Assembly (NCBI GenBank): GCA_009780855.1
Contig: WQZG01000002.1
Location: 49,350 to 113,349 of the forward strand
Direction of reading: 5' to 3'
Origin: Treponema sp.
GTDB taxonomy: Bacteria; Spirochaetota; Spirochaetia; Treponematales; Breznakiellaceae
Length of the DNA stretch: 64,000 nt
The position numbers and the translations under genes were made by a program. Shown in pieces: positions 52,134 to 59,738 of this stretch. Each line of letters starts with the position of its first letter. Within the stretch, counting starts at the first letter, position 1. The notes below the pieces were generated by a model, which saw only the letters and a program-made list of their open reading frames with translations, did no database searches and was not told the origin of the DNA.

Positions 52134-53270
52134 ATGCGCAGCCGCTTCCAAATTACCTTTTTCCTCCTGATGTTATCTGCCGCGGTGGCATATAGCGCCG
52201 ATACTTCCGCAGGCATTCATACAGTTACAGGCGATGATTTTTCCAAAGGCCCCCTCTATGGTAAAAACCTATACATTCCTTTTCTTATCCATTACAACTT
52301 TCCTTCGTTACCTGCCAGGTCCGGGGCAGCCGGCGATTTACAATGGCATACATCTATTTACTACTCGCAGGATTCCAGATTCAGGGAAGACCTGCTGCCG
52401 GGTAATATAGATCAGCAAGATTCCGGCGGCCGCCGGTATGATAAAGCACTTGTCGTAAGGGATTACGAGAGCTGTGTGGCCGAACTGGGATTCGCCTATA
52501 ATCCGGCGCGCAATTTCCAGGCCGGCCTTGATACGCGCATCATTTCCTATTACGGAGGTTTTTTGGATAGTTTTGTCGAAGGCTTCCACGGTTTTTTTGG
52601 CTTCCCCAACGCGAAGCGCGAGGCATTTCTGCAAAATCAGCTTTATATTAATATACCCAATGACAACGGCGTCCCGCTTTTTTTGGATAAGGCCGCGGTT
52701 TCGCCCGGAGATGTTGATCTCTGGTGCAAGTGGACTTTTTTGGAAAACAACAGGTTTTCTCTGGCCGCTCTTGCCGCATTTAAACTGCCGGCCGGCAGCC
52801 TCAAATTGCTCAGCGGCTCAGGCTCCCCGGACGCTGCCGCCGGCCTGCTCGCAGATATAAGGGCTTCCCGTATTTTTACCTTTTATACCCAGGCCGGAAT
52901 CGTAGCGCCCTTTGACGGAAAATCGTATCCCATGTTCAACGGCCTGCTTGGCCTGGAAATCCACCCGTGGAATTTTTTGTCTTTTAACGCGCAGATGAAC
53001 ATAAAAACATCGCCCCTGTCAGACCATATTATACCTTTTAGGTGGAACGGATTGTTTGGCACGGATTTTATTCAGCTTAATCTGCCCCAGACCAATGTAC
53101 TGGCGGGCCTTGTGCTGCAGCTTAATAATACCGGACTCAGGTTTTACAGACTCCAGTTCTATATTGAAGAAGACGCCATCTTTAACCAGGGCACTGATTT
53201 TACTTTTGGAATAATGTTCTCACAAACTTTTAATAATATTGTCAATCAAACACATGGCAGCCGGCAATAA
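52134..53270 (+). CDS. Putative outer-membrane or periplasmic beta-rich protein
   Basis: A 378-residue protein with a signal peptide (MRSRFQITFFLLMLSAAVAYSA). The mature protein contains many strand-like segments with aromatic girdles (FNLRAGLDTRIISYYGGF-like regions, GLLGLEIHPWNFLSFNAQM, LQLNNTGLRFYRLQFYI) and ends QTFNNIVNQTHGSRQ rather than with a terminal aromatic, so barrel assignment is tentative. It has no recognised domain. The last 29 bases overlap the convergent lysoplasmalogenase-like gene. Confidence 0.65.
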   Translation: MRSRFQITFFLLMLSAAVAYSADTSAGIHTVTGDDFSKGPLYGKNLYIPFLIHYNFPSLPARSGAAGDLQWHTSIYYSQDSRFREDLLPGNIDQQDSGGRRYDKALVVRDYESCVAELGFAYNPARNFQAGLDTRIISYYGGFLDSFVEGFHGFFGFPNAKREAFLQNQLYINIPNDNGVPLFLDKAAVSPGDVDLWCKWTFLENNRFSLAALAAFKLPAGSLKLLSGSGSPDAAAGLLADIRASRIFTFYTQAGIVAPFDGKSYPMFNGLLGLEIHPWNFLSFNAQMNIKTSPLSDHIIPFRWNGLFGTDFIQLNLPQTNVLAGLVLQLNNTGLRFYRLQFYIEEDAIFNQGTDFTFGIMFSQTFNNIVNQTHGSRQ

Positions 53271-53892
53271 CAGAAAAAGTTATTAACACCTGGGACAGCA
53301 GATAAAAGAACATTATCAGCCAATTGAACTGCCTTTTCCCTGGATACCAAATCGCAGTTACGTATTGAATAGCGATTAAGATGTCAGAAATTATCATGCT
53401 GAAAATTCCTGCCGCGTATATCCAGCCGGTTATGGCCATGCCCTGGGGTCTAACCGCGGCAGCAAGTGAAAAACATGAAACCAAAATATAGACCAATACC
53501 GCGGCTGCCATGTTTTTGCCGCCGTCCGGTTTTAAAAATTTTTTATATGCGGCGGTAAACGTAATTAAAAATATTACGGCTGTTACCATAAAAATTATTA
53601 TTGAAAATGCCCTGTTCACCAACAGAATGTATATAATGAAACAAACATGGGCGCATAAAAAAAATAAAATTCCATAGATCAGGGACGTGTTCTTAATTCT
53701 TTTTTTTGGACAGGTCTTTGCAGAGTTTTTTGTAAAAGATTTTATCAGCAGATCTCCGCAGGCCGATAATACAAAAGCCGCCGCGATAATCCAGATAAGG
53801 CTGCTGCTTTGCGGGACAGCCATCCTGTAAATAACGCAGACTGCGGCGCACGCAATGGTTACAGCCTCTGTAAAAACTGTTCTTTTTTCCAT
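53242..53892 (-). CDS. YhhN/TMEM86-family membrane protein (lysoplasmalogenase-like)
   Basis: A 216-residue polytopic protein with about seven hydrophobic segments. The YhhN hallmark pattern is present: the G-D in SACGDLLIKSF (about 42-52), the histidine-bearing segment FFLCAHVCFIIYI, and the S-D pair in FSMIISDILIA (about 174-184). The family contains lysoplasmalogenases that hydrolyse vinyl-ether lysolipids. Extended -10 TGGTATAGT lies just upstream, predicting a leaderless transcript. It converges on and overlaps the preceding gene by 29 bases. Confidence 0.75.
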   Translation of the reverse strand: MEKRTVFTEAVTIACAAVCVIYRMAVPQSSSLIWIIAAAFVLSACGDLLIKSFTKNSAKTCPKKRIKNTSLIYGILFFLCAHVCFIIYILLVNRAFSIIIFMVTAVIFLITFTAAYKKFLKPDGGKNMAAAVLVYILVSCFSLAAAVRPQGMAITGWIYAAGIFSMIISDILIAIQYVTAIWYPGKRQFNWLIMFFYLLSQVLITFSVIAGCHVFD

Positions 53893-53899
53893 TAGCTAA

Positions 53900-53908
53900 A
53901 CTATACCA
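53900..53908 (-). promoter_or_regulatory. Extended -10 promoter of YhhN-like gene
   Basis: On the minus strand TGGTATAGT (53908-53900) has the TG-n extension and a -10 close to consensus. The ATG begins seven bases after it (53892), so translation should start at or next to the first transcribed base. Confidence 0.5.
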
Positions 53909-53958
53909 AAGACTTTAAAATTGATATATTAAATATGCTTTATCCAAGGAGGAAAAAA

Positions 53959-54789
53959 TTGAAAAAGATTGCAGTTTTGTTTTTTTGCCTGCTGGTTGCG
54001 TCCGGTGTTCTTTTTGCAGGCGCAGGTCAGCAATCCGGCGGTTCAAAAAATTCGGCCGGAACCGATAATTCGCTGACCAATGTCCTTAACAAGAAAAAAT
54101 TTATTCTGGGTTTGGACGATTCTTTCCCGCCCATGGGTTTCAGAAACGAAAAGAACGAGATTGTAGGTTATGATATAGACCTTGCCAGGGAAGTTACCCG
54201 CCGTATGGGCGTTGATCTGGTTTGCCAGCCCATCGACTGGGCGGCCAAGGAGCAGGAGCTCAATACAGGCGAGATCGATTGTATATGGAACGGTTTTACC
54301 ATTACCGATGAACGGAAGCAGAACATGCTTTTTTCTCCTCCCTATCTCAAGAACGCTATTGTAATCGTAGTCAAGGGTAACTCATCCTACACAACAATCA
54401 ACGATTTGGCCGGTAAAATCATCGGAACCCAATCCGGTTCATCTTCGGTTGATGTTATTAATGACACTCCTGAATTCAGGAACAACATAAAACAGCTTGT
54501 CGAGTACAAGGACTTTCTTACTGCGTTAATGGATTTGGATATAGGCGGAGTTGACGCGGTAGTTATGGACCTAGTTGTCGCCAATGACAATATAAACCGG
54601 TCCGGCAGGAATTTCCGCATTTTGAGTGACCGGCTGGAAGAAGAAGAATACGGCATCGGCTTCCGTAAAAACGACAATGCTCTGGCGGACAGAGTTTGGG
54701 CAATCCTGCTTGACATGGCAAAGGACGGCACTGCCGCCAAAATTACTACCCAATGGATGGGCGCCGATATTTCTGTAATAGGAAAATAA
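53959..54789 (+). CDS. Amino-acid ABC transporter, substrate-binding protein
   Basis: A 276-residue periplasmic binding protein of the polar amino-acid type. Start is taken as TTG at 53959 because AAGGAGG lies at 53946-53952 and translation gives a proper signal peptide (KKIAVLFFCLLVASGVLFA); the upstream ATG at 53935 would put the ribosome site inside the gene. Family motifs: FILGLDDSFPPMGFRNE, EIVGYDIDLAREVTRRMG, DCIWNGFTITDERKQ, TQSGSSS and YGIGFRKND. The cargo cannot be read; glutamine, cystine or arginine are all possible. First gene of an SBP-permease-ATPase operon. Confidence 0.9.
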   Translation: MKKIAVLFFCLLVASGVLFAGAGQQSGGSKNSAGTDNSLTNVLNKKKFILGLDDSFPPMGFRNEKNEIVGYDIDLAREVTRRMGVDLVCQPIDWAAKEQELNTGEIDCIWNGFTITDERKQNMLFSPPYLKNAIVIVVKGNSSYTTINDLAGKIIGTQSGSSSVDVINDTPEFRNNIKQLVEYKDFLTALMDLDIGGVDAVVMDLVVANDNINRSGRNFRILSDRLEEEEYGIGFRKNDNALADRVWAILLDMAKDGTAAKITTQWMGADISVIGK

Positions 54790-54792
54790 CTT

Positions 54793-55494
54793 ATGATCGC
54801 GCTCGCAGGCGTAATGCTGACAGGCGCCTTAACATCGGTTCAGGTTTTTTTCCTGACCCTTATTTTTTCCGCGCCGCTGGCATTGCTTGTTACATTCGGG
54901 CGGATGTCCAAAAACATAGTCGTTAGCGGAATAATAAAATTTTACATACTGATAATGCGCGGCACGCCCCTGATCCTGCAGCTGATTTTTATTTACTTCG
55001 CGCCCAAGTATTTGTACGCTTTTTTGAACACAGCTTTTTCAGGATTTATAACGTCGCCGAATTTTTGGGCGGCCATAAAGTTCCTGCTGTCATATAACAG
55101 GTTTACCGCGGTTATCATTGCTTTTGCGCTCAATTACGCCGCCTATTTTGCGGAGATTTACCGCGGCGGAATCGAATCGATTTCTGCGGGCCAGTACGAA
55201 GCGGCAAAGGTACTGGGCTTTACCGGCAGCCAGACTTTCGGCCGCATAGTTCTTCCCCAGGTGATTAAGCGTATACTGCCGGCAATGGGCAACGAGGTTA
55301 TCACCCTGGTCAAAGATACAGCCCTGGCGCAGGTTATTGGCGTCGCCGAACTTTTCCACGCTGCCCAGACAGCGGCCGCCAGGGAATTTTCGACCATGCC
55401 GATTTTTATGGCGGGTCTTTTTTATTTAATAATGAACTGGGCGGTCACCGCGGCTTTTGCCTATACAGAAAAAAGGCTTTCCTATTATGTCTGA
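54793..55494 (+). CDS. Amino-acid ABC transporter, permease
   Basis: A 233-residue inner-membrane permease of the HisM/GlnP type with about five membrane helices. N-terminal topogenic segment (MIALAGVMLTGALTSVQVFF) and the cytoplasmic EAA loop YEAAKVLGFTGSQTFGRIVLPQ (about 132-153), which docks to the ATPase, are clear; MRGTPLILQLIF is also typical. An insert after KYLYAFLNTAFSG lengthens one loop. Begins three bases after the binding-protein gene and overlaps the ATPase start. Confidence 0.92.
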   Translation: MIALAGVMLTGALTSVQVFFLTLIFSAPLALLVTFGRMSKNIVVSGIIKFYILIMRGTPLILQLIFIYFAPKYLYAFLNTAFSGFITSPNFWAAIKFLLSYNRFTAVIIAFALNYAAYFAEIYRGGIESISAGQYEAAKVLGFTGSQTFGRIVLPQVIKRILPAMGNEVITLVKDTALAQVIGVAELFHAAQTAAAREFSTMPIFMAGLFYLIMNWAVTAAFAYTEKRLSYYV

Positions 55495-56284
55495 AAACCT
55501 TAATACTGATACCTCAGCCGGAAATTTATTTAATCCCGTAATTAATGTAAGCAGCGTTTCAAAGTCCTACGGTAATCTTGAAGTTTTAAAAAATATTTCA
55601 TTTATGGTAAACCGCGGCGAAGTCGTCGCAATCATCGGCCCGTCAGGTTCGGGCAAATCAACCCTGCTCCGCTGTATAAACCGGCTGGAAACAGTAAACA
55701 GCGGTACCATAAGTTTTACCGGCAAATACCTGATAAAAGACGGTGTTTACGCAGCCCCCGATATACAGCGCGAAATAAGTCTGCGTATGGGCATGGTCTT
55801 CCAGAATTTTAACCTGTTCCCGCATTTTTCAGTGGAGCGCAACATTACCGAGGCCCAGGTCTGTGTCCTTAAAAGAAAAAAAGAAACCGCCCGCCAAAGA
55901 GCAGCCCTGCTGCTGGAAAAAATGGGCCTCTCCGATAAAATAAATTCATATCCCTTTGAACTGTCCGGCGGCCAGCAGCAGCGTGTATCCATAGCCCGTG
56001 CCCTCGCCCTTGATCCGGAAGTCCTGTTCTTTGACGAACCGACCAGTGCCCTTGATCCCGAACTGACCGGTGACATCCTAAGGGTAATCCGCGGTCTGGC
56101 CGCCGAAAAAATGACCATGGTTATTGTCACCCACGAAATACCCTTCGCCCGCGAAGTAGCCGACCGCGTACTTTTTATGGACTCAGGTTCCTTTATTGAA
56201 GAAGGCCCAGCCGCCAGCCTTATTGACAATCCCAGGCTTGAACGTACAAAAGCGTTCCTGACCAAGTTATCCGGAAGAAGCTAA
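55487..56284 (+). CDS. Amino-acid ABC transporter, ATP-binding protein
   Basis: A 265-residue ATPase from the ATG at 55487, which overlaps the permease stop by eight bases; an earlier ATG (55457) would lengthen it by ten residues. Walker A GPSGSGKST (about 53-61), Q-loop MVFQNFNLFPH, signature LSGGQQQRVSIARAL, Walker B VLFFDEPTSALDPEL and the H-loop IVTHEIPFA are complete. Together with the two genes before it, it makes a full importer of the polar amino-acid family. Confidence 0.93.
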   Translation: MSENLNTDTSAGNLFNPVINVSSVSKSYGNLEVLKNISFMVNRGEVVAIIGPSGSGKSTLLRCINRLETVNSGTISFTGKYLIKDGVYAAPDIQREISLRMGMVFQNFNLFPHFSVERNITEAQVCVLKRKKETARQRAALLLEKMGLSDKINSYPFELSGGQQQRVSIARALALDPEVLFFDEPTSALDPELTGDILRVIRGLAAEKMTMVIVTHEIPFAREVADRVLFMDSGSFIEEGPAASLIDNPRLERTKAFLTKLSGRS

Positions 56285-56440
56285 TATAAATGAGAAATTA
56301 GTAAGGAGAAATGAGAAATGAAATCGAAAATATGCGAGCATAGCAGACTCAGATTCCAAATAACGACTTGCAAATAACGACTTGACCTCTATTCAATCTT
56401 CTTTACTTTCTACTTTCTACTTTCTACTTTTCTTTACATT
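56285..56440. repeat. Polypurine/polypyrimidine intergenic repeat, copy 3
   Basis: Left: AAATGAGAAATTAGTAAGG and AGAAATGAGAAATGAAATCG. Middle: a tandem AAATAACGACTTG unit (13 bp, twice). Right: TTTACTTTCTACTTTCTACTTTCTACTTTTC, three and a half 8-bp units. The layout of a purine arm and a pyrimidine arm matches copy 1 at 1473-1632. It runs up to the promoter of the following gene. Confidence 0.5.
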
Positions 56441-56462
56441 GTTTTATTACCCCTCCTATGAT
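56433..56462 (+). promoter_or_regulatory. Promoter of cNMP-binding/GGDEF gene pair
   Basis: TTTACA (56433-56438), 18-bp spacer, TATGAT (56457-56462), each five of six to consensus. It overlaps the first in-frame ATG (56458), so the second ATG at 56485 is taken as the start of the gene. Confidence 0.5.
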
Positions 56463-56484
56463 ATATTTTCTATTGGATGCTCTA

Positions 56485-57495
56485 ATGTTAAAAAAATTCG
56501 ACAACCTTCCGGACTGTTCACCGATACTAAAAGCCGATTTATTTTCAGCGCTTCCGGCGGGTGACCGGGAAATAATTGCAGCGCATTCAGGTTTTTTACA
56601 GCTCCGCAAAGATAGCATTCTATTTTCACCCGGCGAGCAGGCCAAACATTTTTTCTATCTGGTTGAAGGATGTGTCAGGGTAATAAAAAACGGTCCGGAC
56701 GAAAAAGAAGATGTGGTTGCCAGGTTCGCTCCCGGGGATGTAATCGGCGATTTCGATTTTGCGCGCAGCGCCGCCTATGATGCCTGCGCCGTGGCGGAAG
56801 AAGATTCTGCCCTGATAATGTTTCCTTCATATGGCTGCACAATGGAACAATTGACCCTGGAGATTCCGCATACTGTTTCAAAAATCCTGCTCAGCGCCAT
56901 TCAAATGATAACCGTAAGAATCAAATCCACGCGGATGATCCTTATGGAAAATCTGTCATGGATGCAGGAGCTTCACCGCAAGGCTTATGAAGATCCGGGA
57001 ACCGGTTTATGGAAGCAATCTTTTTTATCGGACGAAATCAACAGAATTCTTGAAGAACCTACGGCCCTGATCCTGCTTAAGCCGGACAGGTTTAAAGACC
57101 TGGTCGATTCCAGGGGGCACAGCGCCGGCGACGAGGCAATGGTTCATATCGCGCTTATTTTAAAAAATATGGCCCGCTGGCTTGGACGCGGCTGGCCCCT
57201 GCGGTTTAAGAGCAATGAGACCGGACTCCTTATCAATAAATGCAATTCTTCGGAGGCTCTGGTCCTTGCTCAGGCCTTGCATGAATCTGTTGCCGGAATT
57301 AATCCTGTTCCGGCGGCTGACAATGCAGCCGAGTTTCATTTTACCGGTACTGTTATTTGGGGAGTCTGGCCCGCTGACGAAAAAACCTGGGATGATTTCC
57401 TTGACGGTTCTTCCACACTTCTGCTTGAAAGCTGGAAGGCAGGAGGCGACAGGGTAGTTCACTATACCGGAGGGACGGATTGTTCGATAAAATGA
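56485..57495 (+). CDS. Cyclic-nucleotide-binding protein with degenerate GGDEF domain
   Basis: A 336-residue protein starting MLKKFDNLPDCSP from 56485; a start at 56458 would overlap the -10 box. Residues about 15-130 form a cNMP-binding beta-roll (FSPGEQAKHFFYLVEGCVRVI, FAPGDVIGDFDFARSAAYDA). From about 170 a GGDEF-like fold follows (DPGTGLWKQSFLSDEINRI; LLKPDRFKDLVDSRGHSAGD), but the GGDEF signature position reads RFKSNETG, so it cannot be an active diguanylate cyclase. It may act as a receptor or dimer partner for the following gene, whose start it overlaps. Confidence 0.8.
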   Translation: MLKKFDNLPDCSPILKADLFSALPAGDREIIAAHSGFLQLRKDSILFSPGEQAKHFFYLVEGCVRVIKNGPDEKEDVVARFAPGDVIGDFDFARSAAYDACAVAEEDSALIMFPSYGCTMEQLTLEIPHTVSKILLSAIQMITVRIKSTRMILMENLSWMQELHRKAYEDPGTGLWKQSFLSDEINRILEEPTALILLKPDRFKDLVDSRGHSAGDEAMVHIALILKNMARWLGRGWPLRFKSNETGLLINKCNSSEALVLAQALHESVAGINPVPAADNAAEFHFTGTVIWGVWPADEKTWDDFLDGSSTLLLESWKAGGDRVVHYTGGTDCSIK

Positions 57496-58517
57496 ACGAT
57501 AAAATGAATGACGGATCATACGATGAATTGAACGATGAATTGAATGGCAGTCTGGTTCATTCGCCGTTATTTGCGGGTATGAGCGATCCTGAATTCCGCA
57601 CTGTCCTGGCTTTCCTGGAACGCCGCTGTATCAATAAGGGAGATGCGGTATTCAGGGAAGGCGACTGCGGCGATCGCCTTTATATCCTGCTTTCCGGTAA
57701 ATTTAACGCGTATGTCAGCCAGCAGGACGGCACCCAGCGCCGTATGTTCGAGATCAGGCCGGGAGATTTCTTCGGCGAAATGTCAATCATAGCCAGCGAA
57801 CCCAGATCCGCAACACTGACAGCCGCAGAAGATACTGAAGTCATGGCCCTTCCGGGTGCGGATTTTTTCCGGATCATCTCTGAACATCCCATGATTGGGG
57901 TTAAGATGCTTAAGGCGATAAGCACAGTTCAGAATAGCTGGCTGGACCAAACCTCCCAAAACCTGTCCGATCTGATCCGCTGGGGAGAGGCCGCCCGCCG
58001 CAGGGCCATAACTGACGAAATGACCGGTCTTTATAACCGCCGTTTTCTGGACGATTCCATTAATGACAGGTTTGACCAGGGTTCTGTTGGGATCAGGACT
58101 ATGTCCCTTTTGGTGCTTGATTTGGACAGGATACATTATGTAAACGAACACCACGGGCCTGCAGCCGGGGATCATGTTTTCACAGTTGTCGCCGATATAC
58201 TTTTATCCTGTACCCGCGCAGGCGATATCTGTACCCGGTTTGCCGGTGATGAATTTGCTGTCCTGCTCCCCGATACCGGTCCGGAAGAAGCCAAAAGCAT
58301 TGCGGAGAGAATCCGCGAGACAATTGCGGCCAAAACGATCATGGTTTCCAAAACCCCGGAAGTTACGCAAAAAGTTCCGATTAATGTAGCGACAAGCATC
58401 GGTATTGCAATTGCTCCGATTCACGCAAAAAGCCGCGAAATTCTTCTGCTGGCTGCGGATAATGCCCTTAAAAAAGCAAAAGAACAGGGCCGCAACAGGG
58501 TGAATTTTCCGGATTAG
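57480..58517 (+). CDS. Cyclic-nucleotide-binding diguanylate cyclase
   Basis: A 345-residue protein starting at TTG 57480 (GGAGG six bases upstream); an ATG at 57492 is an alternative. N-terminal short repeats (N-D-K-M, N-D-E-L) precede a cNMP-binding domain (about 25-140; GDAVFREGDCGDRLYILLSG, IRPGDFFGEMSIIASEPRSA with the phosphate-binding GEMS cassette). The GGDEF domain (about 180-345) has MTGLYNRRFLDD, LDLDRIHYVNEHHG, and FAGDEFAVLLPDTG, an accepted A-G-D-E-F form. The inhibitory I-site R-x-x-D (RAGD) lies five residues before it. Likely makes c-di-GMP under control of a cyclic nucleotide, perhaps cAMP. Confidence 0.9.
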   Translation: MFDKMNDKMNDGSYDELNDELNGSLVHSPLFAGMSDPEFRTVLAFLERRCINKGDAVFREGDCGDRLYILLSGKFNAYVSQQDGTQRRMFEIRPGDFFGEMSIIASEPRSATLTAAEDTEVMALPGADFFRIISEHPMIGVKMLKAISTVQNSWLDQTSQNLSDLIRWGEAARRRAITDEMTGLYNRRFLDDSINDRFDQGSVGIRTMSLLVLDLDRIHYVNEHHGPAAGDHVFTVVADILLSCTRAGDICTRFAGDEFAVLLPDTGPEEAKSIAERIRETIAAKTIMVSKTPEVTQKVPINVATSIGIAIAPIHAKSREILLLAADNALKKAKEQGRNRVNFPD

Positions 58518-58634
58518 AACATGCGGTTCCCTGGCATGGCTCAAAGACCAGGCACAGGATTGGGTAAAGGGCCTCAAAACCGGCGCCTGGTATCAAAAAA
58601 ATACATAAAAATGAATTTTTTATTCATCTACCCC

Positions 58635-58663
58635 TTGACCTTTTTTTATCTTCCTGTTAAGTT
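58635..58663 (+). promoter_or_regulatory. Candidate promoter of the rpsL-rpsG operon
   Basis: TTGACC (58635-58640), exactly 17 bp, TAAGTT (58658-58663). The -35 is near consensus, the -10 is weaker. It would start transcription just before the hairpin at 58683-58721. Confidence 0.4.
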
Positions 58664-58682
58664 TAATTTCCCTGTCTTGGGA

Positions 58683-58721
58683 AAAATCCCAGGGGGATTC
58701 AAATTCCCGGGGGATTTTTTT
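58683..58721 (+). terminator. Hairpin with T-run before rpsL
   Basis: AAAATCCC (58683-58690) pairs with GGGATTTT (58711-58718), with an inner GGGA/TCCC helix, and the 3' arm continues into TTTTTTT. The shape is that of an intrinsic terminator. It may end the diguanylate cyclase transcript, or, since a promoter candidate lies upstream, act as an attenuator in the rpsL leader. Confidence 0.6.
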
Positions 58722-58773
58722 GGCTTAATAACCCAAAGATTATAAGTTAATGTTTTAAGGGAGTTTTTTGTTC

Positions 58774-59148
58774 ATGCCAACTATCAATCAGCTCGTTCGT
58801 TTTGGGCGCCAGCAGGTTACATCCAAGACGAAGTCGCCTGCTCTTCATTCCTGTCCCCAGAAGCGGGGCGTTTGTACCAGGGTTATGACAATGACCCCCA
58901 AGAAACCCAATTCCGCTCTCCGCAAAATCGCCAGGGTGCGGTTGTCTCATGGCACCGAAGTAACCGCTTATATTCCCGGCATCGGCCATAATTTACAGGA
59001 ACACTCTGTTGTTCTGGTCCGCGGCGGCCGTGTAAAGGATCTTCCCGGTGTTCGTTATCATATTATCAGGGGAACCAAAGATACCCTGGGTGTTGAAGAT
59101 CGCAAGAGGGGCCGGTCAAAATACGGCGCCAAGAGACCAAAGGCCTGA
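58774..59148 (+). CDS. rpsL: 30S ribosomal protein S12
   Basis: A 124-residue decoding-centre protein, [14 protein letters not shown] at the N-terminus, with the conserved [29 protein letters not shown] and [15 protein letters not shown] motifs. The ATG at 58774 is chosen over an upstream TTG because it gives the universal MPTINQL start. K at the KPNSA site is unmodified in sequence, consistent with streptomycin sensitivity. Followed by rpsG after twelve bases. Confidence 0.98.
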   Translation: MPTINQLVRFGRQQVTSKTKSPALHSCPQKRGVCTRVMTMTPKKPNSALRKIARVRLSHGTEVTAYIPGIGHNLQEHSVVLVRGGRVKDLPGVRYHIIRGTKDTLGVEDRKRGRSKYGAKRPKA

Positions 59149-59160
59149 TTGGAGTTTTAA

Positions 59161-59634
59161 ATGGGACGCAAAAAGAAGACCATAGACCGGGGAATTCAGC
59201 CGGATCCTAAATATAATAGTGTAGTTGTATCAAAATTTGTTAACCGGATGATGTGGCAGGGTAAACGCTCCATCGGATTGCGCATTGTCCACGAGGCTTT
59301 GGGGATTTTACAGCAAAAACAGCAGGATAAACCTCCTCTGGAGGTGTTTATTCAGGCTCTTGATAATGTAAAACCCCTTATCGAAGTAAAATCGCGCCGG
59401 GTAGGCGGAGCTACTTACCAGGTGCCGATCGAAATCCGCGAATCCAGGCGGGAAGCGCTGGGAATGCGGTGGATTATAAGCGCGGCCCGGGCCCGTTCGG
59501 GACATAGTATGGGCGATCGACTGGCTGCCGAGTTAATGGACGCTTTTAACAATACCGGCACCGCGTTTAAAAAGAAGGAAGATACGCATAAAATGGCCGA
59601 GGCCAACAAGGCTTTCGCCCATTACAGGTGGTAA
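59161..59634 (+). CDS. rpsG: 30S ribosomal protein S7
   Basis: A 157-residue 30S head protein that nucleates assembly on the 16S 3' domain. N-terminal GRKKKTIDRG, then FVNRMMWQGKRSIGLRIVHEAL, VEVKSRRVGGATYQVPIE and MRWIISAARARSGHSMGDRLAAEL are typical. Length is normal. In many bacteria fusA follows directly; here the next gene is tuf after a 577-bp gap. Confidence 0.98.
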   Translation: MGRKKKTIDRGIQPDPKYNSVVVSKFVNRMMWQGKRSIGLRIVHEALGILQQKQQDKPPLEVFIQALDNVKPLIEVKSRRVGGATYQVPIEIRESRREALGMRWIISAARARSGHSMGDRLAAELMDAFNNTGTAFKKKEDTHKMAEANKAFAHYRW

Positions 59635-59692
59635 AAATAGCAGAAAGGTCTTCTTTTTGGAAGTTTTATTTCAAAAAACTTCCGGACTGGGG

Positions 59693-59721
59693 TTTACATT
59701 TTTTTTAGTTTTTATTATATT
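59693..59721 (+). promoter_or_regulatory. Candidate promoter of the tuf-S10 operon
   Basis: TTTACA (59693-59698), 17 bp, TATATT (59716-59721), both five of six to consensus, giving a start near 59728 and a leader of roughly 480 bases. Its -10 lies inside a perfect 15-bp palindrome (59707-59721 with 59724-59738). Confidence 0.5.
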
Positions 59722-59738
59722 CTAATATAATAAAAACT
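59707..59738. repeat. Perfect 15-bp inverted repeat overlapping the tuf promoter
   Basis: AGTTTTTATTATATT and its exact complement AATATAATAAAAACT are separated only by CT. The stem is AT-only apart from the outermost pairs, so it is unlikely to terminate well in RNA; it could be an operator or a bidirectional terminator after rpsG. A GC-richer hairpin (59659-59667 with 59675-59683) lies just upstream. Confidence 0.6.

Noticed and set aside
53935..53958. Upstream ATG start for the ABC binding protein
   Set aside because: It would place AAGGAGG inside the gene; TTG at 53959 gives a standard signal peptide.
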